Positions 10,976-19,400 of a stretch of 64,000 nucleotides of DNA are shown here, piece after piece. The stretch is from Salarchaeum sp. JOR-1 (lineage in GTDB: Archaea; Halobacteriota; Halobacteria; Halobacteriales; Halobacteriaceae), in NCBI RefSeq assembly GCF_007833275.1, contig NZ_CP042241.1, positions 496,001-560,000 on the forward strand, read 5' to 3'. Numbering within the stretch: position 1 is the stretch's first letter; each line of letters opens with the position of its first letter. Under the pieces are notes generated by a model. That model did not search any database, had not been told where the DNA came from, and saw only the letters and a list, made by a program, of their open reading frames with translations. The position numbers and the translations under genes are program-made.

Positions 10976-11176
10976 CTAGTCCCGGGCGACGTACGCGTAG
11001 AGCGCGGCGACGAACACGCCGCCGACGACGGTGGCGAGCGTCCACTTAGTCCCGGACGCGGGGGCGTGCTCGTCGGAGTCGACGTTCACCCAGACCACGG
11101 ACAACAGCCAGACAGCGAACACGACGTAGACGGCACGCGCGTGCGGGATCAGTGAGGCCGCGGGCAGGAACTCCAT
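10976..11176 (-). CDS. Small membrane protein
   Basis: This is a 66-aa protein with two predicted membrane helices, about 14-30 (VYVVFAVWLLSVVWV) and 44-62 (LATVVGGVFVAALYAYV), joined by a short acidic loop. The start at 11176 (MEFLPAAS) is preferred over an upstream in-frame ATG with an unlikely Arg/Cys-rich extension. The stop is TAG within a CTAG. No family is recognised. It lies upstream of rimI on the same strand. Confidence 0.6.
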   Translation of the reverse strand: MEFLPAASLIPHARAVYVVFAVWLLSVVWVNVDSDEHAPASGTKWTLATVVGGVFVAALYAYVARD

Positions 11177-11252
11177 ACAGAATACAGGCCGAGCGCGCAC
11201 GTATAGGTGGCGCTGTCGCTACGCGACGCGAAAAAGATAGAGGAGAGTTCGG

Positions 11253-13241
11253 TTAGTCGTCCGCGGGCGAGGCCGCGCCGCTGTCGTCGCCGTACTGCTG
11301 CTTCGTGAGGGAGAGCTTCCCACCGGCGGCGAGAATGCGGCGTTCGCGCTCGGACGCGTCGAGGTGACCGGTCGCCTCCCAGTCGTCGTTCACGCGCACC
11401 GTGAACTCCTCCTGGCCGGACTTGACCGCTTCCTCGACGTCGTCGACGATCTCGATGTCGTCGCCCTGTTCGATCTTCGCGTAGGCGTCCTCGTCGATGG
11501 TGAGCGGGAGGAGGCCGAAGTTGAACAGGTTCGCCTTGTGGATGCGGGCGAAGGACTGCGCGAGCACACCCTCGATACCGAGGTACATCGGGCAGAGCGC
11601 CGCGTGTTCGCGCGAGCTCCCCTGACCGTAGTTCTCGCCGGCGACGAGGAAGCCGCCGTCGGACTGCTTCGCGCGCTCGGCGAACGTGTCGTCGACGCGC
11701 GAGAGCGTGAACTCGGAGAGTTTCGGGACGTTCGAGCGGAACTTCAGGATGTCGGACGTCGCCGGGATGATGTGGTCGGTGGTGATGTTGTCCTCCATCT
11801 TGAGGAGGGCTTCACCTTCGAGGTGGGCGTCGAGCGGGTCCTTGAGGGGGACGTCGCCGATGTTCGGGCCCTTGATGAGGTCGTCGTCGACGGCCTCGTC
11901 GGGGCTGATGATGTCGGGGTCGTCCTGGCCCATGCCGGGGCTGTACGTCGAACCCATCTCGAAGCCGGGGGCTTCGAGGTCGCCGAGTTCGTCGGCGAGG
12001 TCGCGGGGGTCGACGATTTCGCCCTTGATCGCCGCGGCCGCGGCGACTTCCGGACTGCAGAGGTAGACGGAGTCGTCCTCGATGCCGGAGCGACCCTCGA
12101 AGTTCCGGTTGAACGTCCGGAGGCTGACGGAGTCAGACGCCGGGACGTGGCCGATGCCGATACAGGCACCGCAGGTCGCCTCGCTGAAGTTGACGCCGGC
12201 CGCCATCATCTCGGCGGTCCAGCCTTCGCGGGCGAGCATCTCGCTTGCCTGCTTCGAACCGGGTGCGACGATCATCTCGGTGTGCTTTGCGACCTCGCGG
12301 TCTTCCACCATCTTCGCGGCGGGGAGAATGTCCTCGTACGCGCCGTTGGTGCAGGAGCCGACCATGACCTGTTCGACGTCCTCGCCCGCGACTTCGCGGA
12401 CGGGCACGACGTTGTCGGGCATGGAGGGCTTCGCGATGAGCGGTTCGAGGTCGGAGAGGTCGATGGTGACCGTGTCGGCGTACTCCGCGTCCTCGTCCGG
12501 GGAGAGTTCGACGAACTCGTCCTCCCGACCGATACGGGAGAGCCAGTCCTTCGTCTTCTCGTCCGTGCCGAAGATGCTGGAGGTCGCGCCGAGCTCCGTC
12601 CCGAGGTTCGTGATGGTGGTGCGCTCGGGGATGGTGAGGGATTCCGCGCCCTCGCCCGTGTACTCGAAGATCTTGCCGACGCCGCCCTTGACGGAGAGGC
12701 GGCGCAGCATCTCGAGCGCGATGTCCTTCGCGGTCGCCCACTCGGGGAGCTCGCCCTCGAGCTGGACGTTCACGACTTCCGGCACTTCGACGTAGTACGC
12801 GCCGCCGCCCATGGCGACTGCGATGTCGAGGCCGCCGGCGCCGATGGCGAGCTGGCCGAGGCCGCCGGGAGTCGGCGTGTGCGAGTCGGACCCGAGGAGG
12901 GTCTTACCGGGTGCGGCGAAGTTCTCCTTGTGGACCTGGTGGCAGATGCCGTTGCCGGGCCGGGAGAAGTACGCGCCGTAGGTGCCCGCTGCGGATCGGA
13001 GGAAGCGGTGGTCGTCCGTGTTCTTGAAGTCGAACTGGTACGTCTGGTGGTCGCAGTACTGCGCGGCGAGTTCGGTCTGGACTTCGTCGAGTTCGAGCGC
13101 TTCGAACTGGAGCCAAACCATCGTCCCCGTGGTGTCCTGCGTGAGGACCTGGTCGATCTCGAGGCCGACTTCTTCGCCGGTCTCGAGTTCGCCCTCGACG
13201 AGGTGGTCGTCGAGGATTTTTTCGGTGATCGTCTGTCCCAT
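11253..13241 (-). CDS. acn: Aconitate hydratase
   Basis: This 662-aa enzyme interconverts citrate and isocitrate in the TCA cycle. The three 4Fe-4S cluster ligands are present: Cys297 in GSCTNG, Cys357 and Cys360 in TCGACIG. The substrate loop GSDSHTPTPGGLGQLAIGAGG and the swivel-domain motif NYGQGSSREHAAL are intact. The length matches the short mitochondrial/archaeal AcnA-like type without a linker extension. A good TATA box lies about 30 bp upstream, implying a leaderless monocistronic transcript. Confidence 0.97.
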   Translation of the reverse strand: MGQTITEKILDDHLVEGELETGEEVGLEIDQVLTQDTTGTMVWLQFEALELDEVQTELAAQYCDHQTYQFDFKNTDDHRFLRSAAGTYGAYFSRPGNGICHQVHKENFAAPGKTLLGSDSHTPTPGGLGQLAIGAGGLDIAVAMGGGAYYVEVPEVVNVQLEGELPEWATAKDIALEMLRRLSVKGGVGKIFEYTGEGAESLTIPERTTITNLGTELGATSSIFGTDEKTKDWLSRIGREDEFVELSPDEDAEYADTVTIDLSDLEPLIAKPSMPDNVVPVREVAGEDVEQVMVGSCTNGAYEDILPAAKMVEDREVAKHTEMIVAPGSKQASEMLAREGWTAEMMAAGVNFSEATCGACIGIGHVPASDSVSLRTFNRNFEGRSGIEDDSVYLCSPEVAAAAAIKGEIVDPRDLADELGDLEAPGFEMGSTYSPGMGQDDPDIISPDEAVDDDLIKGPNIGDVPLKDPLDAHLEGEALLKMEDNITTDHIIPATSDILKFRSNVPKLSEFTLSRVDDTFAERAKQSDGGFLVAGENYGQGSSREHAALCPMYLGIEGVLAQSFARIHKANLFNFGLLPLTIDEDAYAKIEQGDDIEIVDDVEEAVKSGQEEFTVRVNDDWEATGHLDASERERRILAAGGKLSLTKQQYGDDSGAASPADD

Positions 13242-13265
13242 AGCGTCCGAAAATCAACGGTCTAC

Positions 13266-13276
13266 GATTATAAATC
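13266..13276 (-). promoter_or_regulatory. TATA box of acn
   Basis: On the minus strand the sequence reads ATTTATAATC, centred about 30 bp before the acn ATG at 13241. It is the only AT-rich element in the 108-bp gap upstream. The spacing predicts transcription starting at or within a few bases of the start codon, as for most haloarchaeal genes. Confidence 0.7.
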
Positions 13277-13349
13277 CCGCGTGTTTCAGGACGGAGGTAT
13301 GTACCTTATACACACGAATAGAGTTCGTATGGGGTCGGATACCAGCGTT

Positions 13350-14327
13350 CTAGAGGAGCGCGGTAACGGCGGTGAGGGAGAGCGTCCCGACCACGAGGAG
13401 GGTCGTGGCGACGACGAGAATCGGCCGAAGGCCCGCGTCGCGGAGGGCGTCGAGCCGGAGGTCGAATCCGAGGCCGGCGAACGCGAGGAGGAAGCACGCC
13501 TCGGAGACCGTGCCGAGACCGGAGACGACCGGTGGTGGGAGGATGCCGGTGGCGGCGAGCGCGGCGACGGCGACGAACCCGACGAGGAAGCCGGGGACGC
13601 CGCTGGTGAGCGCTCGTGCGGGCCGGTCGGCGTCGGCGTGGACGAGGGCATAGAGGAGGGCGAGGACGCCGATAGCGGTGTTCCGGACGAGTTTCGTGAC
13701 GGTCGCCCACTGGCCGGCGACGGGGCCGTAGGCGAATCCAGCGGCCGTGACGGGGCCGGTTGAGAACATGGCGAGTCCCGCCCAGACGCCGAACTCGCGG
13801 GGCGTGAGCGCGAGCAGGTGGCCGAGCGCGGGGAAGATGGCGAGCGTGACGGCGTCGAAGACGAGGACGGTGGCGGCGGCGTACGCGACGCGCTCCTCGG
13901 TGGCGTCGATGCTGCCGGCGACGGCGGCGACGGCGGAGACGCCGCAGACGCTCGCGCCCGCAGCGAGCAGCGATCCGGCTTCGCGGGAGAGGCCAGCGAG
14001 GCGCGCTCCGAGTTCGGTGACGAGAACCGAAACGGCGACGGCTGCGGCGACGAGCGCGAGGAGAAGCGGGCCGACGGCGGCGAGCGCGCCGAGGCCGAGG
14101 GTCGCGCCGAGCGCGACGATACCGGCTTCGAGGAAGCGGCCGTGGAGCTCGAGACCGGGTGTGAGCGCCCGGGGAATGGGGAGGGCGTTCGCGGCGAGCG
14201 CGCCGAACGCCACCGCAAGGAGGAGCGGACTGCCGACGCCCGCCGCGCGGCTGGCCGCGACGGCGAGGGCGGCGACGAGCACGAGAACGATGAGCCCGGG
14301 CGCGCGCCGGTGGACGCGTTCGCGCAT
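13350..14327 (-). CDS. YeiH/UPF0324 family membrane protein
   Basis: This is a 325-aa polytopic protein with about ten hydrophobic helices and almost no loops. Family signatures are LEAGIVALGATLGL, GASVCGVSAVAAVAG near 125-139, WATVTKLVRNTAIG, and the C-terminal FAGLGFDLRLDALRDAG. Members are annotated as putative sulfate exporters, but transport has not been shown for most of them. It stands alone upstream of the acn promoter and is divergent from the dut-like gene. Confidence 0.85.
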   Translation of the reverse strand: MRERVHRRAPGLIVLVLVAALAVAASRAAGVGSPLLLAVAFGALAANALPIPRALTPGLELHGRFLEAGIVALGATLGLGALAAVGPLLLALVAAAVAVSVLVTELGARLAGLSREAGSLLAAGASVCGVSAVAAVAGSIDATEERVAYAAATVLVFDAVTLAIFPALGHLLALTPREFGVWAGLAMFSTGPVTAAGFAYGPVAGQWATVTKLVRNTAIGVLALLYALVHADADRPARALTSGVPGFLVGFVAVAALAATGILPPPVVSGLGTVSEACFLLAFAGLGFDLRLDALRDAGLRPILVVATTLLVVGTLSLTAVTALL

Positions 14328-14403
14328 TGGCTCCTACTTGGTGGGCGGACAGGAGTGCGTGTCGATTCGACACGCCTAACCCGGTCGTGGGGGAGTGAGA
14401 GAT

Positions 14404-14865
14404 ATGTTCGAGAGTGGTGCGTACGTCGCGGCGGCGCTGGGCGGTGTGAGCGGCGAGCAGGTGCAGCCGAACGGCGTGGATTTGACGCTCGCGGGCGTGT
14501 ACGAGCAGACGACGCCCGGTCGAATCGCGACGGACGGAAAGACCGTGGGTGAGCGGCGCGAGGTCGACGCGGACGGCGGGACATACCACCTGAAATCGGG
14601 CGGGTACGTCGTGGAGTACGCGGAGACCGTCCGTATCCCCGAAAACCACGTGGGGTTCGTGTATCCGCGTTCGAGCCTCCTTCGGAACTCCTGCATGCTG
14701 AACACGGCGGTCTGGGACGCCGGCTACGAGGGCAAGGGCGAGGGCCTGCTGCAGATCCATCACGCGGTCGAACTCGACACGGGCGCGCGCATCGCCCAGC
14801 TCGTGCTCGCGGACGCGAACCACGAGGAAACGTACGACGGGAGTTATCAGGGCGAGCGGCTCTAG
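14404..14865 (+). CDS. dUTPase / dCTP deaminase family protein
   Basis: This 153-aa protein belongs to the trimeric dUTPase-dCTP deaminase superfamily, which limits uracil entry into DNA. It carries QVQPNGVDLTLAGVYE, then YVVEYAETVRIPENHVGFVYPRSSLLRN containing the PRSS phosphate motif, and LNTAVWDAGYEGKGEGLLQIHH with the GYxGxG-like uracil loop. The ATG at 14404 begins MFESGAY, as in haloarchaeal relatives; a GTG nine bases upstream is an alternative. Deaminase versus diphosphatase activity cannot be told by eye. It ends in a CTAG shared with the convergent lipoprotein gene. Confidence 0.85.
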   Translation: MFESGAYVAAALGGVSGEQVQPNGVDLTLAGVYEQTTPGRIATDGKTVGERREVDADGGTYHLKSGGYVVEYAETVRIPENHVGFVYPRSSLLRNSCMLNTAVWDAGYEGKGEGLLQIHHAVELDTGARIAQLVLADANHEETYDGSYQGERL

Positions 14866-15605
14866 GTCGTGGCCGCCTCCGGGACGGTGATGTCCGTGTC
14901 CGCGCCGTACTCGCTGAACGTGATGGTGAGCGTCTGGTCGAGCGTCTGGCCGTTTATCGTGGCGGTCATGTCGAGCGTCGCCGTCCGGATGCGGTGGGTG
15001 TCGACGGCGACGTACTGCGTCACGGAGACGGATTCGACGGTCACGTCGCCGCGAACCGACCGTCGGTTCTCGATGTAGGCTTCGACGGTCGCGGGGTCGG
15101 GCTCGACAGCGAGCGCGTACGTCTCGACGCCCGCAACGGTGGTCTTGTTCAGGACGGTGACCGCGGCGTCAGTGAGGAACTGGGCTTGTCTGTCGACCGG
15201 CGTGTTGTTCCACGTGCGCTCGGGGACCGGCCGGGTCTGCCAGACGCCCTGCGAGCGGATGTACGCGGTGTCGTCGACGACGTACGTCTCGGTGGTGGCG
15301 GCGTTCGACCGGTCGCCACGAGTGGCGGTGACGGTGGTCTTCTGGGACATGCGCTCGGCGGTGAGGTTGACGACGCCGGTGAGGCTGATGTCGGTGGTGA
15401 GGGTTCCGAGGTCTTGCTGGAGGTCGGCGGAGAACTCGTAGCTCGTGACAGCCGCCATCGCGGCGAGCGTGTCGGCCTGTACCGCGTCGGCGGAGACGTC
15501 CACGTCGGTAGTGGTGTCCGTCGGCGACGAGTCGGTGATGCCGGCGCAGCCGCTGAGGGCGACCAGTCCAGCGAGGAAGGCGAGGGCGACAGTGCGGCGA
15601 TGCAT
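14862..15605 (-). CDS. Secreted lipoprotein, LppX/DUF6612-like
   Basis: This 247-aa protein has a signal peptide with lipobox ALSGC (Cys20), a short Asp/Thr linker, and a mature region of repeated amphipathic beta strands (ISLTGVVNLTAERMSQKTTVTA, YVVDDTAYIRSQGVWQT, ALAVEPDPATVEAYIENRR). This resembles the LolA/LppX-like half-barrel lipoproteins of haloarchaea. No catalytic residues are apparent. Its TAG stop overlaps the dut-like stop (CTAG). It may be distantly related to the lipoprotein at 7373-8194. Confidence 0.72.
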   Translation of the reverse strand: MHRRTVALAFLAGLVALSGCAGITDSSPTDTTTDVDVSADAVQADTLAAMAAVTSYEFSADLQQDLGTLTTDISLTGVVNLTAERMSQKTTVTATRGDRSNAATTETYVVDDTAYIRSQGVWQTRPVPERTWNNTPVDRQAQFLTDAAVTVLNKTTVAGVETYALAVEPDPATVEAYIENRRSVRGDVTVESVSVTQYVAVDTHRIRTATLDMTATINGQTLDQTLTITFSEYGADTDITVPEAATT

Positions 15606-15910
15606 ACACGAAGAGAAGAAGCCGTCAAGCGCTTGTAACTTGTGCTTGCGTTACTCGGCGGCGGAAACGTGATGGGGCGCGTCGCCGACGCCGTCGCGCA
15701 CGGGAGGCGGACGGCGAGTTCGGCCGCGCGAACGCGCTGCTCGCGACGTTGTTCGACGGTGAGTCTCGGAGAAACCCGAACCCGGGTTTCGCGTCACCTG
15801 GCTCCCGGGGTCGGATCGAATCCAACACACCGGACAAACTTAATTGTACTTGTTATACCATAGTTTATCCCGTGGGCAGAACTAACCCGTTCCCGGCCGC
15901 ATACCCAGAC
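15606..15910. other. 305-bp gap with halocyanin promoter; rest unexplained
   Basis: The right end is AT-rich (TTAATTGTACTTGTTATACCATA, around 15840-15862) and should hold the TATA element of the halocyanin gene. The left ~200 bp are GC-rich with no convincing frame. A palindrome-like CCCGAACCCGGGTTTCG lies at 15775-15791, next to tRNA-T-arm-like text around 15820, but no tRNA can be folded there. Confidence 0.45.
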
Positions 15911-16339
15911 GTGCCCGACACCACCACGACCGGCGTCACACGACGCCGCGTTCTCTCGACCGCCAGCACCGCCATCGCCGCCACGACCGCCCTCAGCGGC
16001 TGTTCGAGCGGCAGCAACCAGCCCACGACCACGTACCCGGGCCCCGTCGTCGACGTCGGACCGAACGGTGACTACGCCTTCCGCCCCGGCACCGACACCC
16101 CCATCACCGTCCAGCGAGACACGACCGTCACCTTCGTCTGGCGATCCAACAATCACAACATCGTCGTCGGCAGCCAACCCCAGAACGCGAACTGGCAGGG
16201 AACCACGGGCGACCGCTACACGACCTACAACGAGGGCCACGTCCACCAACACACCTTCACCACCCCCGGCGACTACCACTTCTGGTGTCAACCGCACAAA
16301 CAACTCGGGATGGTCGGCGACCTCGTGGTCGAAGAGTGA
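15911..16339 (+). CDS. Halocyanin (type 1 blue-copper lipoprotein)
   Basis: This is a 142-aa blue-copper protein. From the GTG at 15911 it has a twin-arginine signal (RRR at 11-13) ending in a lipobox (ALSGC, Cys31), so it should be exported folded by Tat and lipid-anchored. The plastocyanin-like domain shows all four copper ligands: His82 (NNHNIVVG), then Cys126, His129 and Met134 in WCQPHKQLGM. An upstream GTG at 15872 would add 13 residues but lies close to the TATA-like element, so the later start is preferred. It probably carries electrons to a terminal oxidase. Confidence 0.88.
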   Translation: MPDTTTTGVTRRRVLSTASTAIAATTALSGCSSGSNQPTTTYPGPVVDVGPNGDYAFRPGTDTPITVQRDTTVTFVWRSNNHNIVVGSQPQNANWQGTTGDRYTTYNEGHVHQHTFTTPGDYHFWCQPHKQLGMVGDLVVEE

Positions 16340-16364
16340 CGGCCGACCCCGACCCCGAGAGATC

Positions 16365-16482
16365 ACGGGCTCGACGGGACACCCGCGAGTGAGCGGAGCG
16401 AACGAGTGGGAGCCAGCGAGACGCCGCCGGCGTCTCGCGGAGTCGCCCCGTTCTCCGCGAACGAAGTGAGCGTGAGAACGGG
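16365..16482 (-). repeat. Copy of tRNA-Arg 3' end plus palindromic spacer
   Basis: The last 13 bases of the tRNA-Arg gene plus two more (15 nt, ACGGGCTCGACGGGA on the plus strand, 16478-16492) recur exactly at 16365-16379, 113 bp downstream of the tRNA in its transcription direction. Between them, 16447-16482 is a perfect 9-bp inverted repeat (CCCGTTCTC / GAGAACGGG) enclosing CGCGAACGAAGTGAGCGT. A second palindromic stretch with GTGAGCGGAGCGAAC lies at 16385-16415. It has the form of an attachment-site scar or a small palindromic element. Confidence 0.6.
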
Positions 16483-16551
16483 CTCGACGGGATTTGAACC
16501 CGCGGCATCTTGGTCCGGAACCAAGTGCTCTGTCCACTGAGCTACGAGCCC
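16480..16551 (-). tRNA. tRNA-Arg (CCG anticodon)
   Basis: This 72-nt cloverleaf on the minus strand has a 7-bp acceptor GGGCTCG/CGAGCCC, D arm GCTC...GAGC, anticodon stem CTTGG/CCAAG with loop TTCCGGA (anticodon CCG), and T arm GCGGG-TTCAAAT-CCCGT. There is no intron and no encoded CCA. A 15-nt copy of its 3' end lies downstream. Confidence 0.95.
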
Positions 16552-16629
16552 TCACGTCAGGTAGCGGTGTTGTGGCTTTAACGCTTCTGGAATGGGTAAG
16601 TCGAAGGGCGTGGGAAGGGCGTCTACGGT

Positions 16630-16965
16630 ATGGAGGTCGTTCACGGCCGAGAGGTGTACGGGGTGGATGTGGGGGCGGAGACGCGGTGCGCGCATTACGA
16701 CTCGGACGTGGACGTTATCGCGATCCGGTTCGCGTGCTGCGGGGAGTACTATCCGTGCTATGAGTGTCACGAGGCGGTGGCCGACCACGAGGCGGCGGTG
16801 TGGGAGGACGCGTCGGCGCGCGCGGTGCTCTGCGGCGTGTGCGGGCGGGAGTTGACGGTTGGGGAGTATCTCGATTGTGAGAACACGTGTCCCGGCTGTG
16901 GGGCGTCGTTCAATCCGGGGTGCCGTCGGCACTACGACCGCTACTTCGCGGCGGACGTGCACTAG
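16630..16965 (+). CDS. CHY-type zinc finger protein
   Basis: This 111-aa protein is almost entirely a CHY zinc finger: GVDVGAETRCAHYDSDVDVIAIRF, then CCGEYYPCYECHEAVADH, CGVCGRELTVGEYLDC and CPGCGASFNPGC-HYD. The many Cys and His residues bind several zinc ions. In eukaryotes CHY fingers occur in ubiquitin ligases and mitochondrial import factors; the stand-alone archaeal protein has no known role. Its stop TAG shares a CTAG with the convergent MATE gene. Confidence 0.9.
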   Translation: MEVVHGREVYGVDVGAETRCAHYDSDVDVIAIRFACCGEYYPCYECHEAVADHEAAVWEDASARAVLCGVCGRELTVGEYLDCENTCPGCGASFNPGCRRHYDRYFAADVH

Positions 16966-18401
16966 GCGTCCGAGGAGGAATCGGGGCCGGGGCCGGAACC
17001 GGAGTTGGGGCCGTCGTCGATGACGGTTTTCTTCCAGCCGCCGCGGAGGAACCACGCGACGCCGACGATTGCGCCGAGGACGTTCCCGCACATCATCCCG
17101 AGCCAGATGCCGGTCGCGCCCATGTCGAGGACGAACACGAGGAGGTAGACGGTGGCGACACGGCCGAGCCAGAGGGTCACCATCGAGATCACCATCGCGG
17201 TCTTGGTGCTGCCCGCGCCGCGGAACGCGCCGAGGACGACCTGGAGGACGCCGATGAACACGAACTCGACGGCGCGGATGCGGACGTACTCGCTCCCGAA
17301 CGCGATGGTGGCTTCGGCGTTCTCGACGCCGGACTCGATGAACACGGAGACGATGGGGCGGGGGAAGAGCGCGGCGACGACGGCGATGCAGAACAGGACG
17401 GCGGCGGCGACTTTCGCGGCGAGCCAGACGGCGCGCTCGGCGCGCTCGGCCTGGTTCGCGCCGAGGTTCTGGCCGACCATCGTGTTCGTCGCGCGGCCGA
17501 GCCCCATCGCGGGGAGGAAGACGAGACTGACGAGGCGGTTCCCGAGGCCGAACGCGGCGACGACCGCGGGGCCGAAGGACGCGACCATCGCGGTGAGCGA
17601 GATCATCGCGAGCGCGCTCGTGGACTGCTCGGCGGCGCTCGGCGTGCCGACGCGCACGATCTTCGACACGAACCCGAGGTCGGGGTAGAAGTCGGCGAGC
17701 GCGACGTTCGGGCCGGCGTCCGTGAAGAAGAGGACGTACGCGCCCATGATAGCGGCGACGAACCGCGCGAAGATGGTGGCGACGGCGGCCCCGACGATGC
17801 CCATCTCGGGGAACACCCACCAGCCGAAGATGAGGAAGGGGTCGAGCACGACGTTGATCGCGACGCTGACGAACATCACGCGCATCGGCGTGCGGGTGTT
17901 TCCGTAGCCCCGCATCAGACTGGAGAAGACGAAGAACCCGAAGAGGGCGGGCATCCCGAGGAAGAACACCTCCATGTAGTCGGCGGCCAGCGGGATGACG
18001 ACCGCGGCGGTCTCGGCGTCCGCGGGAAGCAGGGAGAGCATGTCCCGCGTGATGAAGTGGCCGATGACGCCGAAGACGGTGGCGAGCGAGCAGACGAACC
18101 CCATCGTCTGCGCGGCGACCTTCCCCGCGGACTCCTCGCTCTTCGCGCCCGTGTACTGCGCGACGAGAATCGAGCCGGCAGCGGTGAACCCGCCGCCGAC
18201 GCTGATGAGGAAGAAGATGAGGGGGAACGCGAGGCTGAGGGCGGCGACGGCGTTCGACGACAACCGACCGAGCCAGAAGGTGTCGGCGAGGTTGTACGCC
18301 ACCTGGAGGAGTTGAATGACGACCATCGGCCAGGCGAGCGCCAGCATCGGCCGAATCAGGTCGCCTTCCGTGATACTACTCTCGACGCGGGGCTCTGACA
18401 C
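16962..18401 (-). CDS. MATE family efflux transporter
   Basis: This 479-aa membrane protein shows two six-helix halves typical of MATE drug/sodium antiporters: first half starting MLALAWPMVVIQLLQVAYNLADTFWLG, second half GTPSAAEQSTSALAMISLTAMV. The helix 7 region carries LGNRLVSLVFLPAMGLGRATNTMVGQNLGAN, a MATE signature. The C-terminal tail is Ser/Gly/Pro-rich and cytoplasmic. It probably exports cationic organic compounds. Start at the ATG at 18401. Confidence 0.93.
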   Translation of the reverse strand: MSEPRVESSITEGDLIRPMLALAWPMVVIQLLQVAYNLADTFWLGRLSSNAVAALSLAFPLIFFLISVGGGFTAAGSILVAQYTGAKSEESAGKVAAQTMGFVCSLATVFGVIGHFITRDMLSLLPADAETAAVVIPLAADYMEVFFLGMPALFGFFVFSSLMRGYGNTRTPMRVMFVSVAINVVLDPFLIFGWWVFPEMGIVGAAVATIFARFVAAIMGAYVLFFTDAGPNVALADFYPDLGFVSKIVRVGTPSAAEQSTSALAMISLTAMVASFGPAVVAAFGLGNRLVSLVFLPAMGLGRATNTMVGQNLGANQAERAERAVWLAAKVAAAVLFCIAVVAALFPRPIVSVFIESGVENAEATIAFGSEYVRIRAVEFVFIGVLQVVLGAFRGAGSTKTAMVISMVTLWLGRVATVYLLVFVLDMGATGIWLGMMCGNVLGAIVGVAWFLRGGWKKTVIDDGPNSGSGPGPDSSSDA

Positions 18402-18525
18402 TACCGGAAGATTGCTTCGAATCGAAATGAGCGCTTCGACTTCTCAGCGCCGCGAGGTTACGGCCGACGAACCGAACGGTCGATCGTACGGCGACCGTTT
18501 TGGTGGCGGCGCGCGAAGAACCGGT

Positions 18526-19125
18526 ATGGACAGAGAGCGCATCCAGACCGTGTCCGTCCTCGTCTACGACGGCTTCGACGAACTCGACGCCGTCGCGCCC
18601 TTCGAAGTGTTCGCGAACGCCGGCCTCGACGCCCGCATCGTCAGCCCGCACGGCGACGGCGTGGTCGCGGCCAGCCACGGCCTCCGCGTCGAAACCGACG
18701 CCGACCACGACCGCCCCGACCTCGTGCTCGCGCCCGGCGGCGGCTGGAACGACCGCGACAACCCCGGCGCGTGGGCGGAGTACGAGAACCGCACCATCCC
18801 CCAGTACCTCGCCGACGCCCACGAGAGCGGCGCGACCGTCGCCGGCGTCTGCACCGGCGGCATGCTCCTCGCCCAGGCCGGCCTGCTCGACGACCGCCCC
18901 GCGACCACCCACCACACCGCCACCGCCGATCTCGAACAGGCCGGTGCCCGCCTCGCCGACGCCCGCGTCGTCGACTGCGGCGACGTCCTCACCGCCGCCG
19001 GCGTCACCGCCGGCCTCGACCTCGCCTTCCAGCTCGTCGAAACCATCCGCGGCCGAGACGTCGCCAGCGACGTCAAACGAGAAATGGAGTACGAACCCCG
19101 CGGAAAAATCCTCGTCGCACGCTAA
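18526..19125 (+). CDS. DJ-1/PfpI family protein
   Basis: This is a 199-aa DJ-1/PfpI superfamily protein. The conserved acidic residue lies in VYDGFDELDAVAPFEVF, and the nucleophile elbow Cys109 is in VAGVCTGGMLLAQAGLL, followed by ATTHHT. That pattern fits the ThiJ/AraC-amidase-like branch (class I glutamine amidotransferase fold) more than Hsp31 chaperones. The actual activity (deglycase, amidase or regulator) is unknown. The ATG at 18526 gives the family start; the frame upstream is antisense to the MATE gene. Confidence 0.85.
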   Translation: MDRERIQTVSVLVYDGFDELDAVAPFEVFANAGLDARIVSPHGDGVVAASHGLRVETDADHDRPDLVLAPGGGWNDRDNPGAWAEYENRTIPQYLADAHESGATVAGVCTGGMLLAQAGLLDDRPATTHHTATADLEQAGARLADARVVDCGDVLTAAGVTAGLDLAFQLVETIRGRDVASDVKREMEYEPRGKILVAR

Positions 19126-19400
19126 CACCCGCTTCAATCGACACCCACGTATTCCGCGGGGCTCGCTCGTTCGCTTCGCTCACTCGCTGCGAACCGCGTC
19201 GGCTCGCGGCTACCACCGCTCGCTAGTCCGTCGCCCTCACTCGCTTCGCTCGTTGCGGGCGACTTCGGCTCGCGCCTCACTACGTTCAGCGCTCGCTAAT
19301 TCCGTGGCACTCACTCCGTTCGCGCCACGTCGGCTCACGGGTCGCATCCGCTCCCCGTTCGCGTATTCCGTGGCACTCACTCCGTTCGTGCCACGTCGTG
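19126..19400. repeat. Cluster of GC-rich palindromic repeats between pfpI-like gene and gnd
   Basis: The 250-bp convergent gap is packed with related palindromes. They include GTCGCCC...GGGCGAC (about 19221-19253) around CACTCGCTTCGCTCGTT, a CTCGTTCGCTTCGCTCACTCG unit near 19166, and two near-identical 33-bp units at 19299-19331 and 19365-19397 with one mismatch. Each of the latter contains GTGGCRC/GTGCCAC arms around GAACGGAGTGA. The second unit overlaps the last codons of gnd. No gene is visible. Confidence 0.75.

Noticed and set aside
11364-13763. A very long open frame on the plus strand opposite aconitase
   Set aside because: It is antisense to a clear aconitase and its translation is a low-complexity Val/Glu/Asp/Arg-rich text caused by GC-rich codons. 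Many similar shadow frames occur opposite other genes.
15775-15850. A tRNA-like element before the halocyanin gene
   Set aside because: A T-arm-like sequence can be picked out, but no acceptor, D or anticodon stems can be placed around it.
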